Source: Pseudomonas sp. (GTDB lineage Bacteria; Pseudomonadota; Gammaproteobacteria; Pseudomonadales; Pseudomonadaceae). Taken from it: a DNA stretch of 64,000 bases. The DNA is taken from assembly GCF_028293835.1 (NCBI RefSeq), contig NZ_JAQGNX010000184.1:1-64000 (forward strand), in the 5' to 3' direction. Below the pieces are notes generated by a model. It saw nothing but the letters and a program-made list of their open reading frames with translations. It ran no database searches and was not told the origin of the DNA. This document shows, in pieces, positions 25,375 through 34,587 of the stretch (its first letter is position 1; the number at the start of each line of letters is the position of its first letter). The translations under genes and the position numbers were made by a program.

Positions 25375-26277
25375 TCAGGCTTTTGGTTCGTCGCCGCGAA
25401 TCGAGAAATTCGCCATGTGCTCCAACCCTTTAATCAGTGCCGAATGGTCCCATTGACTGCCACCTATCGCCGCGCACGTGCTGAATACTTGCTGAGCATT
25501 GGCGGTGTTTGGCAGGTTCAGGTTTAGCTCCTTGGCGCCTTCGAGTGCCAGGTTCAGGTCTTTTTGATGCAGGGCGATACGGAAGCCCGGGTTGAAGGTG
25601 CCTTTGATCATGCGATCACCGTGCACTTCGAGAATCTTCGAGCTGGCGAATCCCCCCATCAAAGCTTCACGGACCTTGGCGGGGTCGGCACCGTTTTTGG
25701 CGGCGAATAATAACGCTTCAGCCACGGCCTGGATGTTCAACGCAACAATGATCTGGTTGGCGACTTTGGCGGTTTGGCCGTCGCCGTTGCCGCCGACCAA
25801 CGTGATGTTTTTGCCCATGGTTTGCAGCAGCGGCAGGGCACGTTCAAACGTATCCTGACTGCCGCCGACCATGATGCTCAGGGTGGCGGCCTTGGCGCCG
25901 ACTTCACCACCGGAAACCGGCGCGTCGAGGTATTGCGCGCCAGTGGCATTGATTTTCTCGGCAAAGACTTTGGTGGCTGAGGGTGAGATCGAACTCATGT
26001 CGATCACCACTTTGCCTTCGGTCGTGCCTTCAGCGATGCCGTTTTCGCCAAACAACACCGTGTCGACGTAAGGGGTGTCAGGCAGCATGACGATGATGAA
26101 TTCTGCTGCTTCAGCGACGGCTTTCGGGCTGCGCAACACTTGGGCGCCGCCTTCAGCCAGCGAGGCGGGCGGTGTGCTGTGATGGTCTGACAACAGCACG
26201 GTGTGCCCGGCCTTTAGCAGGTTTTGCGCCATAGGCAGACCCATGATGCCGGTGCCGATAAATCCAATTGTTGCCAT
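25375..26277 (-). CDS. glxR: Tartronate semialdehyde reductase (2-hydroxy-3-oxopropionate reductase)
   Basis: A 300-residue beta-hydroxyacid dehydrogenase. The N-terminal loop IGFIGTGIMGLPMAQNL binds NAD(P)H, and the family signature DAPVSGGEVGAKAATLSIMVGG and the catalytic Lys in GQTAKVANQIIVALN are both present. It reduces tartronate semialdehyde made by Gcl (and by Hyi from hydroxypyruvate) to D-glycerate. It lies downstream of gcl and hyi, in the same order as the known glyoxylate operon. A REP pair separates it from hyi, which may tune relative expression. Confidence 0.94.
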   Translation of the reverse strand: MATIGFIGTGIMGLPMAQNLLKAGHTVLLSDHHSTPPASLAEGGAQVLRSPKAVAEAAEFIIVMLPDTPYVDTVLFGENGIAEGTTEGKVVIDMSSISPSATKVFAEKINATGAQYLDAPVSGGEVGAKAATLSIMVGGSQDTFERALPLLQTMGKNITLVGGNGDGQTAKVANQIIVALNIQAVAEALLFAAKNGADPAKVREALMGGFASSKILEVHGDRMIKGTFNPGFRIALHQKDLNLALEGAKELNLNLPNTANAQQVFSTCAAIGGSQWDHSALIKGLEHMANFSIRGDEPKA

Positions 26278-26345
26278 GATGGTGATCCTTTTGAAGTTGC
26301 CGGGCGACGTTCAATTCACCCAAAATTCGGACTGGACGCAGATCC

Positions 26346-26422
26346 TGTAGGAGCCAACGTGTTGGCGAGGCATCTGCCGGGCATACCCATTACATCGCCT
26401 CGCCAACACCTTGGCGCCTACA
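26346..26422. repeat. Pair of inverted REP elements between hyi and glxR
   Basis: TGTAGGAGCCAACGTGTTGGCGAGG and, after about 27 bases, its near-complement CCTCGCCAACACCTTGGCGCCTACA form a long imperfect stem. This is the BIME-like REP pair typical of Pseudomonas intergenic regions. Confidence 0.85.
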
Positions 26423-26439
26423 GCGGAACTGATAGTTCT

Positions 26440-27222
26440 CTAAACCACGTTATACGTTTTCAACCAGCCCAAACCGGCTTCGGTAGTGGTCAGTGGTTTG
26501 TATTCGCAACCGACCCAGCCTTGGTAACCAATGCGGTCCAGGTGTTCGAACAGGAAGTGATAGTTGATTTCGCCGGTGCCAGGCTCGTGGCGGCCAGGGT
26601 TATCCGCCAGTTGCACATGTTGGATCACTGGCAGGTGTGTTTGCAGGGTGCGCGCCAGGTCGCCTTCCATAATTTGCATGTGGTAGATGTCGTATTGCAG
26701 CGCCAGGTTCTTGCTGCCGACTTTTTCCCGAATAGCCAGTGCCTGACGCGTGGTGTTCAGATAGAAACCGGGAATATCCAGCGTATTGATCATCTCCATG
26801 ATCAAGCTCAGGCCAACCGCTTCCAGCTTGTCTGCGGCGTATTTCAGGTTGGCGATGAAGGTGTTTTCGATCAACTCATCACTGCCCTCTGCTGGACGAA
26901 TACCCGCCAGGCAGTTGACTTGCGTGTTACCCAACACCTGCGCATAAGCAATGGCCAGATCAACCCCAGCGCGAAATTCCTCCACCCGGTCCGGGTGGCA
27001 CGCAATGCCTCGTTCACCTTTGGCCCAGTCACCTGCAGGCAGATTAAACAGCACTTGGGTCAGTCCGTTGGCCGCCAGCCGCTCTTTGATTTGCGCCGAG
27101 TTGAACTCGTAGGGAAACAGGTATTCAACGCCGGTAAAACCTGCCGCCGCAGCAGCGTCGAAGCGTTGCAGGAAATCTTGTTCGGTGAACAGCATGGACA
27201 AGTTGGCGCATAAACGTGGCAT
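26440..27222 (-). CDS. hyi: Hydroxypyruvate isomerase
   Basis: A 260-residue TIM-barrel enzyme (AP-endonuclease-like fold). Conserved blocks are PRLCANLSMLFTEQDFLQRFDAA, FTGVEYLFPYEF, EMINTLDIPGFYLN, LQYDIYHMQIMEGDL and IQLADNPGRHEPGTGEINY (HVQLADNPG). It interconverts hydroxypyruvate and tartronate semialdehyde, feeding GlxR. The ATG at 27222 has GAGG at eight bases. The gene starts 27 bases after gcl ends, so it is in the same operon. Confidence 0.95.
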   Translation of the reverse strand: MPRLCANLSMLFTEQDFLQRFDAAAAAGFTGVEYLFPYEFNSAQIKERLAANGLTQVLFNLPAGDWAKGERGIACHPDRVEEFRAGVDLAIAYAQVLGNTQVNCLAGIRPAEGSDELIENTFIANLKYAADKLEAVGLSLIMEMINTLDIPGFYLNTTRQALAIREKVGSKNLALQYDIYHMQIMEGDLARTLQTHLPVIQHVQLADNPGRHEPGTGEINYHFLFEHLDRIGYQGWVGCEYKPLTTTEAGLGWLKTYNVV

Positions 27223-27249
27223 GGTTGAATCCTCAATCAAAACGGTAGA

Positions 27250-29025
27250 TCAGTCCATCAGGCTGACAGATGTGGGAGCGTCGGCGCGAGACTCTGCCAA
27301 CGCTTCGAATTCGTTTATTGCATTGATTTCTGTGCCCATGGAAATGTTGGTCACGCGCTCCAGAATCACCTCGACGACCACCGGCACGCTGTACTGCTGC
27401 ATCAGCGCCCGGGCTTCAGCGAAGGCCGCTTGCAGGTGCGCCGCATCAGTGACGCGAATGGCTTTACAGCCCAGGCCTTCAGCGACGGCGACGTGGTCTA
27501 CGCCATAGCCTTCGAGTTCCGGCGCATTGATATTATCGAAGGCCAGTTGCACACAGAAATCCATGTCAAAGCCCCGCTGTGCCTGTCGGATCAAGCCCAG
27601 ATACGAGTTATTCACCACCACGTGTATGTACGGCAGTTTGAACTGCGCACCCACGGCCAGTTCTTCAATCATGAATTGGAAATCATAGTCTCCCGACAGC
27701 GCCACCACAGTGCGTGAAGGATCGGCCTTAGCCACGCCCAGGGCCGCTGGAATAGTCCAACCCAACGGTCCGGCTTGACCGCAATTGATCCAATGCCGTG
27801 GTTTGTAAACGTGTAGAAATTGTGCGCCGGCGATCTGCGAAAGACCAATGGTGGTGACGTAGCATGTGTCCTTGCCGAAGAACCGGTTCATCTCTTCGTA
27901 CACCCGCTGCGGCTTGACCGGCACGTTGTCGAAGTGGGTCTTGCGTTGCAGCGTGCGCTTGCGTTCCTGACAACTGCTCAGCCAGGCGCTGCGGTTTTTC
28001 AGGGTCCCGGCAACATGCATTTCCCGAGCGACTTCGAGGAACATTTCCAGTGCCGCGCCTGCGTCCGAGACGATGCCCAGATCCGGCATCAAAACCCGGC
28101 CAATTTGCGTCGGTTCGATGTCGATGTGAATGAATTTACGCCCTTCGCTGTACACCGAAACGGTGCCGGTGTGACGGTTGGCCCAGCGGTTGCCGATGCC
28201 CAATACCAGATCCGATTCCAGCAGCGTGGCGTTACCGTAGCGGTGCGAGGTTTGCAACCCCACCATGCCCGCCATTTGCGGGTGATCATCGGGTATGGTG
28301 CCCCAGCCCATGAGCGTTGGAATCACGGGAATACCGGTCAGTTCGGCGAACTCCACCAAGGCTGCCGAGGCGTCGGCGTTGATAATCCCACCACCAGCAA
28401 CGATCAATGGACGCTCTGATTGATTAAGCATCGCCAGGGCTTTTTCCACCTGCTTGCGGCTGGCCCGTGGTTTGACGATGGGCAGCGGCTCGTAAGCGTC
28501 GATATCGAACTCGATGTCAGCCATCTGCACGTCGAACGGCAGGTCGATCAATACCGGACCGGGGCGACCGCTGCGCATCAATTGGAAGGCTTTCTGGAAC
28601 ACATAGGGTACTTGCCCCGGCTCCATGACCGTGGTTGCCCACTTGCATACCGGCGCAGCAATGCTGGCTATGTCCACCGCCTGGAAGTCTTCTTTATGCA
28701 GGCGGGCGCGAGGTGCCTGGCCGGTGATGCACAAGATAGGGATCGAGTCTGCCGAGGCGGAGTACAAGCCAGTGATCATGTCGGTGCCGGCCGGGCCTGA
28801 AGTGCCGATGCACACGCCGATGTTGCCAGCAACTGCTCGGGTGTAACCCTCTGCCATGTGCGAAGCGCCTTCGACGTGACGTGCCAGCACGTGGTCGATG
28901 CCACCGAGTTTCTTCAACGCGGCGTACAAAGGATTGATCGCTGCGCCGGGGATTCCGAACGCGGTGTCGATCCCCTCGCGTTGCATCACCAGTACGGCAG
29001 CTTCGATAGCGCGCATGACAGTCAT
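27250..29025 (-). CDS. gcl: Glyoxylate carboligase (tartronate-semialdehyde synthase)
   Basis: A 591-residue ThDP-dependent enzyme, the usual length for Gcl. It joins two glyoxylates to tartronate semialdehyde and CO2. The N-terminal pyrophosphate domain reads [16 protein letters not shown], without the glutamate that other ThDP enzymes have in this position, as is known for Gcl. The C-terminal ThDP/Mg site is [36 protein letters not shown] precedes the ATG at 29025. A much longer in-frame reading to 29961 is antisense to the LysR gene and is rejected. It is the first gene of the gcl-hyi-glxR operon and is divergent from that LysR regulator. Confidence 0.97.
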   Translation of the reverse strand: MTVMRAIEAAVLVMQREGIDTAFGIPGAAINPLYAALKKLGGIDHVLARHVEGASHMAEGYTRAVAGNIGVCIGTSGPAGTDMITGLYSASADSIPILCITGQAPRARLHKEDFQAVDIASIAAPVCKWATTVMEPGQVPYVFQKAFQLMRSGRPGPVLIDLPFDVQMADIEFDIDAYEPLPIVKPRASRKQVEKALAMLNQSERPLIVAGGGIINADASAALVEFAELTGIPVIPTLMGWGTIPDDHPQMAGMVGLQTSHRYGNATLLESDLVLGIGNRWANRHTGTVSVYSEGRKFIHIDIEPTQIGRVLMPDLGIVSDAGAALEMFLEVAREMHVAGTLKNRSAWLSSCQERKRTLQRKTHFDNVPVKPQRVYEEMNRFFGKDTCYVTTIGLSQIAGAQFLHVYKPRHWINCGQAGPLGWTIPAALGVAKADPSRTVVALSGDYDFQFMIEELAVGAQFKLPYIHVVVNNSYLGLIRQAQRGFDMDFCVQLAFDNINAPELEGYGVDHVAVAEGLGCKAIRVTDAAHLQAAFAEARALMQQYSVPVVVEVILERVTNISMGTEINAINEFEALAESRADAPTSVSLMD

Positions 29026-29133
29026 TTGGTAGTCTCCTTGAGTCGATATTATTAGTACCTGGCTAGGGTGCTTTATCAGGAGACGTTTTAGAATTGCCGG
29101 TTTAATCCTTTCTGTCGGTATCAGGAGTATCGA

Positions 29134-30042
29134 ATGGACCGTTACACGGAATTGCACAGTTACGTGCTGGTGGCTGCCAAAGGCAGCTTTGCGGCGGCGG
29201 CGCTGGCTGAGGGAGTGACGCCGGCAATCATGGGCCGACGCCTGTCGGCACTGGAAGATCGGTTGGGCATCAAGCTGATTCACCGTTCTACACGGGGCCT
29301 GACCTTGACCGAATTGGGCGAAACCTACCTGGAGAGCGCCAAGGCGCTGCTGCGGACCTTCGACGATCTTGATGCCAGCGTCAGCGAGAACCAGAGCGCG
29401 GTGCGGGGCCACCTGATGGTGTCGGCGCCTGCCGGTTTCGGGCGTCGGCACGTGGCGCCCCATGCGCCGGAGTTTCAGGCGCGATACCCAGAGCTCAGTT
29501 TGTCGTTCGATTTGACCGATAACGTGATTGATCTGGTGCGTGAAGGCTACGATTTGGCGATTCGTATCGGCGAAGTGCTGGACCCCAACTACGTGGCGAT
29601 CAAGTTGTTCGCCAACCAGCGGGTGGTCTGTGGCTCGCCGGACTACTTCGCCGCCCATGGCTACCCGCACACCCTGGAAGACCTGGCGAAGCACAACTGC
29701 CTGACCTTCAACCTGCAAGGTGGGCAACACCGTGGCTGGACGTTTCAGCGTGACGGCCGACAGGTCGCGGTCAAAGTCGCGGGTAATTTGTACTGCAACG
29801 ACGGCGAGCTGCTGTTTGATTGGGCCAAGCGAGGGTTGGGATTGAGCTGGCGCTCGGTCTGGGAAATTCAGAGCGAACTGGAGAGCGGCGAGTTGGTAAC
29901 CGTGCTGGATGACTACGCGTTGCCCAGCTATGACATTCAAGGTGTTTACCCGCAACAACATTACTTGCCCGCCAAGGTTCGGTTTTTCATTGCCTTCTTG
30001 AAGGAGGTCTACAACCGCCCGAATTACTGGGTTGAATCCTGA
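29134..30042 (+). CDS. LysR family transcriptional regulator
   Basis: A 302-residue regulator. The N-terminal HTH ([57 protein letters not shown]) is followed by a periplasmic-binding-like effector domain ([52 protein letters not shown]). AGGAG precedes the ATG. It is divergent from gcl across 108 bases, the standard LysR arrangement, and is the likely regulator of the glyoxylate operon. Confidence 0.94.
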   Translation: MDRYTELHSYVLVAAKGSFAAAALAEGVTPAIMGRRLSALEDRLGIKLIHRSTRGLTLTELGETYLESAKALLRTFDDLDASVSENQSAVRGHLMVSAPAGFGRRHVAPHAPEFQARYPELSLSFDLTDNVIDLVREGYDLAIRIGEVLDPNYVAIKLFANQRVVCGSPDYFAAHGYPHTLEDLAKHNCLTFNLQGGQHRGWTFQRDGRQVAVKVAGNLYCNDGELLFDWAKRGLGLSWRSVWEIQSELESGELVTVLDDYALPSYDIQGVYPQQHYLPAKVRFFIAFLKEVYNRPNYWVES

Positions 30043-30043
30043 A

Positions 30044-30075
30044 CGGCGGTTTGCTGGTTTGAAAGCAAACCGCCG
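30044..30075. terminator. Bidirectional hairpin between convergent genes
   Basis: Perfect 11-bp stem CGGCGGTTTGC / GCAAACCGCCG around a ten-base loop, lying in the 38 bases between the LysR stop and the hydratase stop. It serves both convergent transcripts. Confidence 0.8.
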
Positions 30076-30080
30076 GCGGA

Positions 30081-30845
30081 TCAGGCGAGGCTCAGCGACA
30101 CGGCTGGCAGCCCATTAATCTTGCCCTCTGCGATGCCGGGCCCTTCAACCACATACATGCCGGTAAACGAACCACAGGTAATCACTGTGTCCTTGTTCAA
30201 CGCCAGGCCTTTACCGGTGTGATGGTTGACCAGCCACGCCAGCAGACGACGTGGATCGCCCGCCGGATTGGCCGGTTTACCGGGCACGATGTCTTGGCCG
30301 GCGAAGGTGAATGTCATCTGCGGTTCGGCGAAAGGAAAATCCTCGCGGTACTCGATGAATTCGCCTACCGCTAGCGCGCCGTGATTGAGCAAGTCGCCCA
30401 AGGCCAACAACGGTTCTACCTTGGGCCAAGCCGCAAAACGGCTGGCAACCAGCTCGATGGTTGCGGCCATGTAGCCGATGCCTTGACGGACCTCTTCGTC
30501 GGAATACGCCTCGGCGCGGGGTGCAAAATCGCGATTGAAGCGGAAGGCGATTTCCAGTTCCAGTATTGGCGGAAAATACGCGGCTTTTTCCACGCTGCTG
30601 CCGCTGGGTAACAGGCAGTCGGCAGGCAATGGCGCACCCTGAATCGGGCCAGTGTGAGATTTTGAACCGATTTTCCAACCACCTGCCCGTGATCCGCGCA
30701 GGCGCAAAATCTCTTGTTGCAGTGCATAGGCAGCCCCTGGGTCGGCCGGCACTTGGTCTGCGGGTATTTCAACGATGGGCTGACGATCACGACCGGCGTC
30801 GACAATCAATTGGGCAATGCTGGACGTGAGAGCGGTGTCAGTCAT
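30081..30845 (-). CDS. 2-keto-4-pentenoate hydratase / fumarylacetoacetate hydrolase-fold protein
   Basis: A 254-residue protein of the MhpD/DmpE group. Characteristic pieces are [39 protein letters not shown] with the metal-binding Glu-x-Glu (E-L-E), and a later segment ending [20 protein letters not shown]. Relatives hydrate 2-hydroxypenta-2,4-dienoate or decarboxylate oxalocrotonate in ring-cleavage pathways; no such pathway genes are near, so it may act on another keto acid. The ATG at 30845 has AAGGA upstream. It is on the same strand as the MFS carrier 81 bases before it. Confidence 0.85.
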   Translation of the reverse strand: MTDTALTSSIAQLIVDAGRDRQPIVEIPADQVPADPGAAYALQQEILRLRGSRAGGWKIGSKSHTGPIQGAPLPADCLLPSGSSVEKAAYFPPILELEIAFRFNRDFAPRAEAYSDEEVRQGIGYMAATIELVASRFAAWPKVEPLLALGDLLNHGALAVGEFIEYREDFPFAEPQMTFTFAGQDIVPGKPANPAGDPRRLLAWLVNHHTGKGLALNKDTVITCGSFTGMYVVEGPGIAEGKINGLPAVSLSLA

Positions 30846-30926
30846 GGGGGCAGTTTCCTTCAACACTTGAATGTGGAACCCGCGCTCGTCCGGTAAGGAG
30901 TCTGCACGGGGATAAAACGTTTCAGA

Positions 30927-32243
30927 TCATTTGCCGACAGTAACCGAAGCCCGGCGCGGGTGCTGCTCGTCTGTCACGACAACCCCGGTGGGCAGGTTAG
31001 TCACGCATTCGAACTTGTTCTCAGGCTTCATGCGGAACGCCAGAATAACCCCGATTGCCATCAGTAACATGCTGCCGACAAAAGGCAGATCCCAACTGCC
31101 ATATCGGTCGATCAGGTAGCCGGAAACCACTGGCGAAAGAATCGCCGCAGCAGCGGAACCGGTGCTCATGATGCCGCTCGCGGTGCCGCTGAACTCTGGC
31201 GCGATGTCCATTGGAATGGCCCACATCGGACCAATCATCATTTCGGCAAAGAAGAAGCCGCCCGCCAGGCAGGCCATTGAAATGTACATGTTGTGGTTGA
31301 ACATGACCGGGAGCAGGCACGCCAAGGTCAGAAACATGCACACCGCAACCATCCAGCTGCGGGACTTCTTCAGCGATCCGGTTTTGATCAGCAGTTTGTC
31401 GGTGACCAGGCCACCGACCGTGTCGCCAATTACTCCGGCGAAGAATACGGCTGAGGCAAACACTGCGGATTTTTTCAGGTCCATGTTGTAGCTGTGCAGA
31501 AAATACTGAGGAATCCACGACAGGAACAACCACAGGGTCCAGCCGTAGCAGAAGTAAACGATGGTCACCGGCGCCATGCGTTTGAACAGCGCTTTCCATG
31601 GCACCTTCGGCGCGGGGCCTTTGGGTGCTGGCAGCACCGCCAGTTCTGCCGGGGTAATGAGCGGGTGATCTTTAGGGTGCTCGGTGAAAACGAATGCCCA
31701 AACGACTACCCAGACCAGACTTATCGCCCCACAGACATAGAACGCCATGCGCCAGTTGTAAGCGGCCATCACGGCCACGATCACCGTCGGCGCGACGGCG
31801 TTACCGATGCGTGCCGCCGAGTGGGTGATGCCTTGGGCAAAGCCGCGTTTTTCTTTGGCCACCCAGCGTGTCATTGCTGCGGTGGCAGCCGGGAAGGTCG
31901 CGCCTTCACCCAGGCCCAGCAGCAGGCGGGCGGCGAGCATTGAATAGAGGCCGCCAGCGAATCCGGTCAGAATGGTCGCCACGCCCCACAGCAATCCGCA
32001 AAAGATCAGCGTTCGGCGCGCGCCATATTTGTCGCTGATCCAGCCACCAATGACCTGAAACACCAGATAAGGGTAGGCGAAGGCAGAAAATACCAGGCCG
32101 ATTTGAGTATTGGACAGGCCGAACTCGGCGCCGAACCCAGAGGCTGCGGTGCTGACGTTGACGCGGTCCAGATAAGTGATGAAGTACATGACGCAGAGCA
32201 TGAGCAACACCATGCTCGTCGGGCGTAGACGAAACAGTTTCAT
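30927..32243 (-). CDS. MFS transporter, anion:cation symporter family
   Basis: A 438-residue carrier with twelve predicted helices. Family hallmarks are YFITYLDRVNVSTAASGFGAEFGLSNTQIG at the N-terminus, GWISDKYGARRTLIFCGLLWG (the MFS signature between helices 2 and 3), and LLGLGEGATFPAATAAMTRWVAKEKRGFAQGI, as in sugar-acid and phthalate permeases. It probably imports an organic acid. Its place between the hydratase and the aminotransferase in the glyoxylate block suggests a hydroxy- or keto-acid substrate. GGAG precedes the ATG at eight bases. Confidence 0.92.
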   Translation of the reverse strand: MKLFRLRPTSMVLLMLCVMYFITYLDRVNVSTAASGFGAEFGLSNTQIGLVFSAFAYPYLVFQVIGGWISDKYGARRTLIFCGLLWGVATILTGFAGGLYSMLAARLLLGLGEGATFPAATAAMTRWVAKEKRGFAQGITHSAARIGNAVAPTVIVAVMAAYNWRMAFYVCGAISLVWVVVWAFVFTEHPKDHPLITPAELAVLPAPKGPAPKVPWKALFKRMAPVTIVYFCYGWTLWLFLSWIPQYFLHSYNMDLKKSAVFASAVFFAGVIGDTVGGLVTDKLLIKTGSLKKSRSWMVAVCMFLTLACLLPVMFNHNMYISMACLAGGFFFAEMMIGPMWAIPMDIAPEFSGTASGIMSTGSAAAAILSPVVSGYLIDRYGSWDLPFVGSMLLMAIGVILAFRMKPENKFECVTNLPTGVVVTDEQHPRRASVTVGK

Positions 32244-32348
32244 GACGCTATCTCCAGTTTCTTATTGTTCGTGCGGCGAAGCACGCTAGGTCGGGATAGA
32301 TCTTTTATTGTTCTATTGATTGTGGGGCATCAGGTGAATCAACCGGCC

Positions 32349-32385
32349 TCCTACAGAGAGTCTACGTGCTACCCGATCTGTAGGA
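32349..32385. repeat. Inverted repeat of the REP-edge type
   Basis: TCCTACAGA and TCTGTAGGA form a perfect nine-base inverted repeat with a 19-base loop, 32 bases past the aminotransferase stop. It carries the TGTAGGA edge of the local REP family and may also end the aminotransferase transcript. Confidence 0.55.
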
Positions 32386-32416
32386 AGTATCGACAGTTCC
32401 GTGGCAGTGGGGAATT

Positions 32417-33628
32417 TCAAGAACGACGCAACGGCACATCCTGTGAACCGAGGAAGTCCATGGCCGCAATCACGCCGCTGCCGTTGAGCTTCACTCCGGC
32501 CATTTTCAGGCCCATCTCGCAACCGGTCAGCGTGGCCATCAGGGTCAGGTCGTTGCAATCACCCAAGTGACCGATGCGGAACATGCGGCCTTTCATTTTG
32601 CCCAGGCCAGTGCCCAGCGACATGTCGAAGCGCTCATAGATAATCTTGCGCACGTGATCGGCATCGATCCCCTCTGGCGTCATCACACCGGTCAATACCG
32701 GGCTGTAAACGCTCGGGTCAGCACACTGAATATCCAGGCCCCAGGCGTTTACCGCGATGCGGCATGCTTCAGCCAAGCGGTTGTGCCGGGCAAAAACATT
32801 GTCCAGACCTTCATCCAGGATCATGTCCAGCGCTTCGCTGAGGCCATACAGCAGGTTGGTGCTTGGGGTGTACGGCCAATAACCGGTTTTGTTCATTTCA
32901 ATGATGTCGTCCCACGCCCAGAAACTGCGGGGCAGACCGGCTGTTTTGCTGGCGGCTATGGCCTTGGGCGAGATCGCGTTGAAGCTGATGCCGGGCGGCA
33001 ACATCAAGCCTTTTTGCGAGCCGGAAATGGTCACGTCAACGCCCCATTCGTCATGACGGTAATCCGCTGAGGCCAGGCCCGAAATGGTGTCGACCAGCAA
33101 CAGGGCAGGGTGCCCGGCGGCGTCCATGGCCTTGCGCACAGCGGCGATGTCAGAGGTGACGCCGGTACTGGTTTCGTTATGCACTACGCAGACCGCTTTG
33201 ATGCTGTGCTGGGAGTCTTCACGCAGGCGCGCCTCGATCATCTCCGGCTTGAGTCCTTGGCGCCACCCTTCAACGCCGGGCAACCCGATGAACTCCGGTT
33301 TCAGGCCCAGGCTTTCGGCCATTTTTTTCCATAAGGTAGCGAAATGCCCTGTTTCAAACATTAATACGCTGTCGCCGGAGCTCAAGGTATTACACAGCGC
33401 AGCTTCCCAGGCGCCGGTACCGGAGGCTGGGTAAATGACCACTGGGTGTTTGGTTTTGAACACCTGCTTGATGCCGTCAAGCACCTTCAGGCCGAGCTCG
33501 GCGAACTCCGGGCCGCGGTGGTCGATGGTGGGGTAGCTCATCGCCCGAAGAATGCGATCAGGAACAGGACTTGGACCAGGAATTTGTAAAAAATGGCGGC
33601 CGGCAGGGTGAAAATCGAGCTTTACCAT
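32417..33628 (-). CDS. Serine-glyoxylate / alanine-glyoxylate type aminotransferase
   Basis: A 403-residue class V aminotransferase. The N-terminus FLQIPGPSPVPDRILRAMSYPTIDHRGPEF is diagnostic of the AGXT/SgaA family; YPASGTGAWEAAL binds the PLP phosphate, VVHNETSTGVTSDI and LLLVDTISGLASADYRHDEWGVDV hold the ring, and the Schiff-base Lys is in SGSQKGLMLPPG. It would convert glyoxylate plus serine to glycine plus hydroxypyruvate, which Hyi and GlxR can then process. AAGGA precedes the ATG at nine bases. A 20-bp palindrome lies 19 bases upstream of the start. Confidence 0.9.
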   Translation of the reverse strand: MVKLDFHPAGRHFLQIPGPSPVPDRILRAMSYPTIDHRGPEFAELGLKVLDGIKQVFKTKHPVVIYPASGTGAWEAALCNTLSSGDSVLMFETGHFATLWKKMAESLGLKPEFIGLPGVEGWRQGLKPEMIEARLREDSQHSIKAVCVVHNETSTGVTSDIAAVRKAMDAAGHPALLLVDTISGLASADYRHDEWGVDVTISGSQKGLMLPPGISFNAISPKAIAASKTAGLPRSFWAWDDIIEMNKTGYWPYTPSTNLLYGLSEALDMILDEGLDNVFARHNRLAEACRIAVNAWGLDIQCADPSVYSPVLTGVMTPEGIDADHVRKIIYERFDMSLGTGLGKMKGRMFRIGHLGDCNDLTLMATLTGCEMGLKMAGVKLNGSGVIAAMDFLGSQDVPLRRS

Positions 33629-33647
33629 GGACGTTTTCCTTGTTGTT

Positions 33648-33667
33648 GTATTTTGAATTCAAAATAC
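33648..33667. promoter_or_regulatory. Perfect 20-bp palindromic operator
   Basis: GTATTTTGAATTCAAAATAC is a perfect palindrome in the gap between the aminotransferase start (33628, minus) and the GntR gene (33782, plus). Dyads of this size, AT-rich and with no central gap, are typical of GntR/FadR-type operators. It lies next to the leader of the aminotransferase, where a bound repressor would block transcription. The divergent GntR protein is the obvious candidate ligand. Confidence 0.7.
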
Positions 33668-33781
33668 CATAGCAGGACTTGAAGCTACGTCAACCACAAT
33701 AATTTCACCTGATAACCAGCATCCATTGGGCCAAAGCACAAAAAATGGATTAAGATCGTTTCAGCCATTTGAGGATTTTGT

Positions 33782-34507
33782 ATGCAAGATTCAGATTTCA
33801 TTACGGAAAAGGTCGGTGTTCGGCAATTGCCCAGGGTCGAGCGTCAACGTCTGCACGACACCGTCGTCGAGCACCTGCGTAGCTTCATTATTGAAGGTGT
33901 GCTGGAGGCTGGCAGAAAGCTGAATGAGCGTGAATTATGCGAAACCCTTGGCATCTCCAGAACGCCATTGCGCGAAGCACTCAAGGTTTTGGCGGCGGAA
34001 GGCTTGATTGAAATTTCGCCCAATCGCGGCGCCAGTGTTGCGCGCATGTCCGAGCTGGAGATTCGCGAGGCCTTTGAATTGATGAGCGGCCTGGAAGCGT
34101 TTTCCGGCGAGTTGGCGTGTGAGCGAATCACCGCCGAAGAGTTGGCAGAGGTTAAAGCGCTGCATTACGCCATGGTGGTGTGCAAAAACCAGCATGATTT
34201 GCCGGGGTACTACCAACGCAATCGGGCGATTCACGATTTAATCAACCAGGCAGCGCGTAACTCTGCGCTGCGTCAGGCCTACCAAGCGCTTAACTTCAGA
34301 TTGCAGGCGCTGCGTTTTCGCTCCAACTACCAAGCGCCAAAATGGGACCGTGCGGTACACGACCATGAGCAGATGATCGAGGCGCTGGAAGCCCGTGACG
34401 GCAAACGCTTAAGCTCGATCCTGCGCCATCACTTGCTGGAAAAACGCGATGCATTGATGTTGATGGTTCGGCAGGACGATGAGCATGTGCGGTCGATTCG
34501 TAGCTAG
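33782..34507 (+). CDS. GntR family (FCD) transcriptional regulator
   Basis: A 241-residue regulator. The winged helix is RLHDTVVEHLRSFIIEGVLEAGRKLNERELCETLGISRTPLREALKVLAAEGLIEISPNRGASV. The FCD domain has ITAEELAEVKALHYAM, with conserved His residues in NRAIHDLINQAA and VHDHEQMIEALEARD, which in relatives hold a metal. GAGG precedes the ATG. It is divergent from the aminotransferase with the 20-bp palindrome between, and probably represses it in response to an organic acid. Confidence 0.94.
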   Translation: MQDSDFITEKVGVRQLPRVERQRLHDTVVEHLRSFIIEGVLEAGRKLNERELCETLGISRTPLREALKVLAAEGLIEISPNRGASVARMSELEIREAFELMSGLEAFSGELACERITAEELAEVKALHYAMVVCKNQHDLPGYYQRNRAIHDLINQAARNSALRQAYQALNFRLQALRFRSNYQAPKWDRAVHDHEQMIEALEARDGKRLSSILRHHLLEKRDALMLMVRQDDEHVRSIRS

Positions 34508-34587
34508 CGGGTTACAGTTTTTCATGAGGCGGTGGCCGAGTTCGGGCTACCCTTGCTGCAAATCCATTCGCAGCGAAGGGCATCAAG

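Noticed and set aside
29026-29961. A long open frame extends gcl upstream by more than 300 codons on the minus strand.
   Set aside because: It is antisense to the LysR gene, its composition is not protein-like, and the gcl start at 29025 has a perfect AAGGAG site and gives the normal family length.
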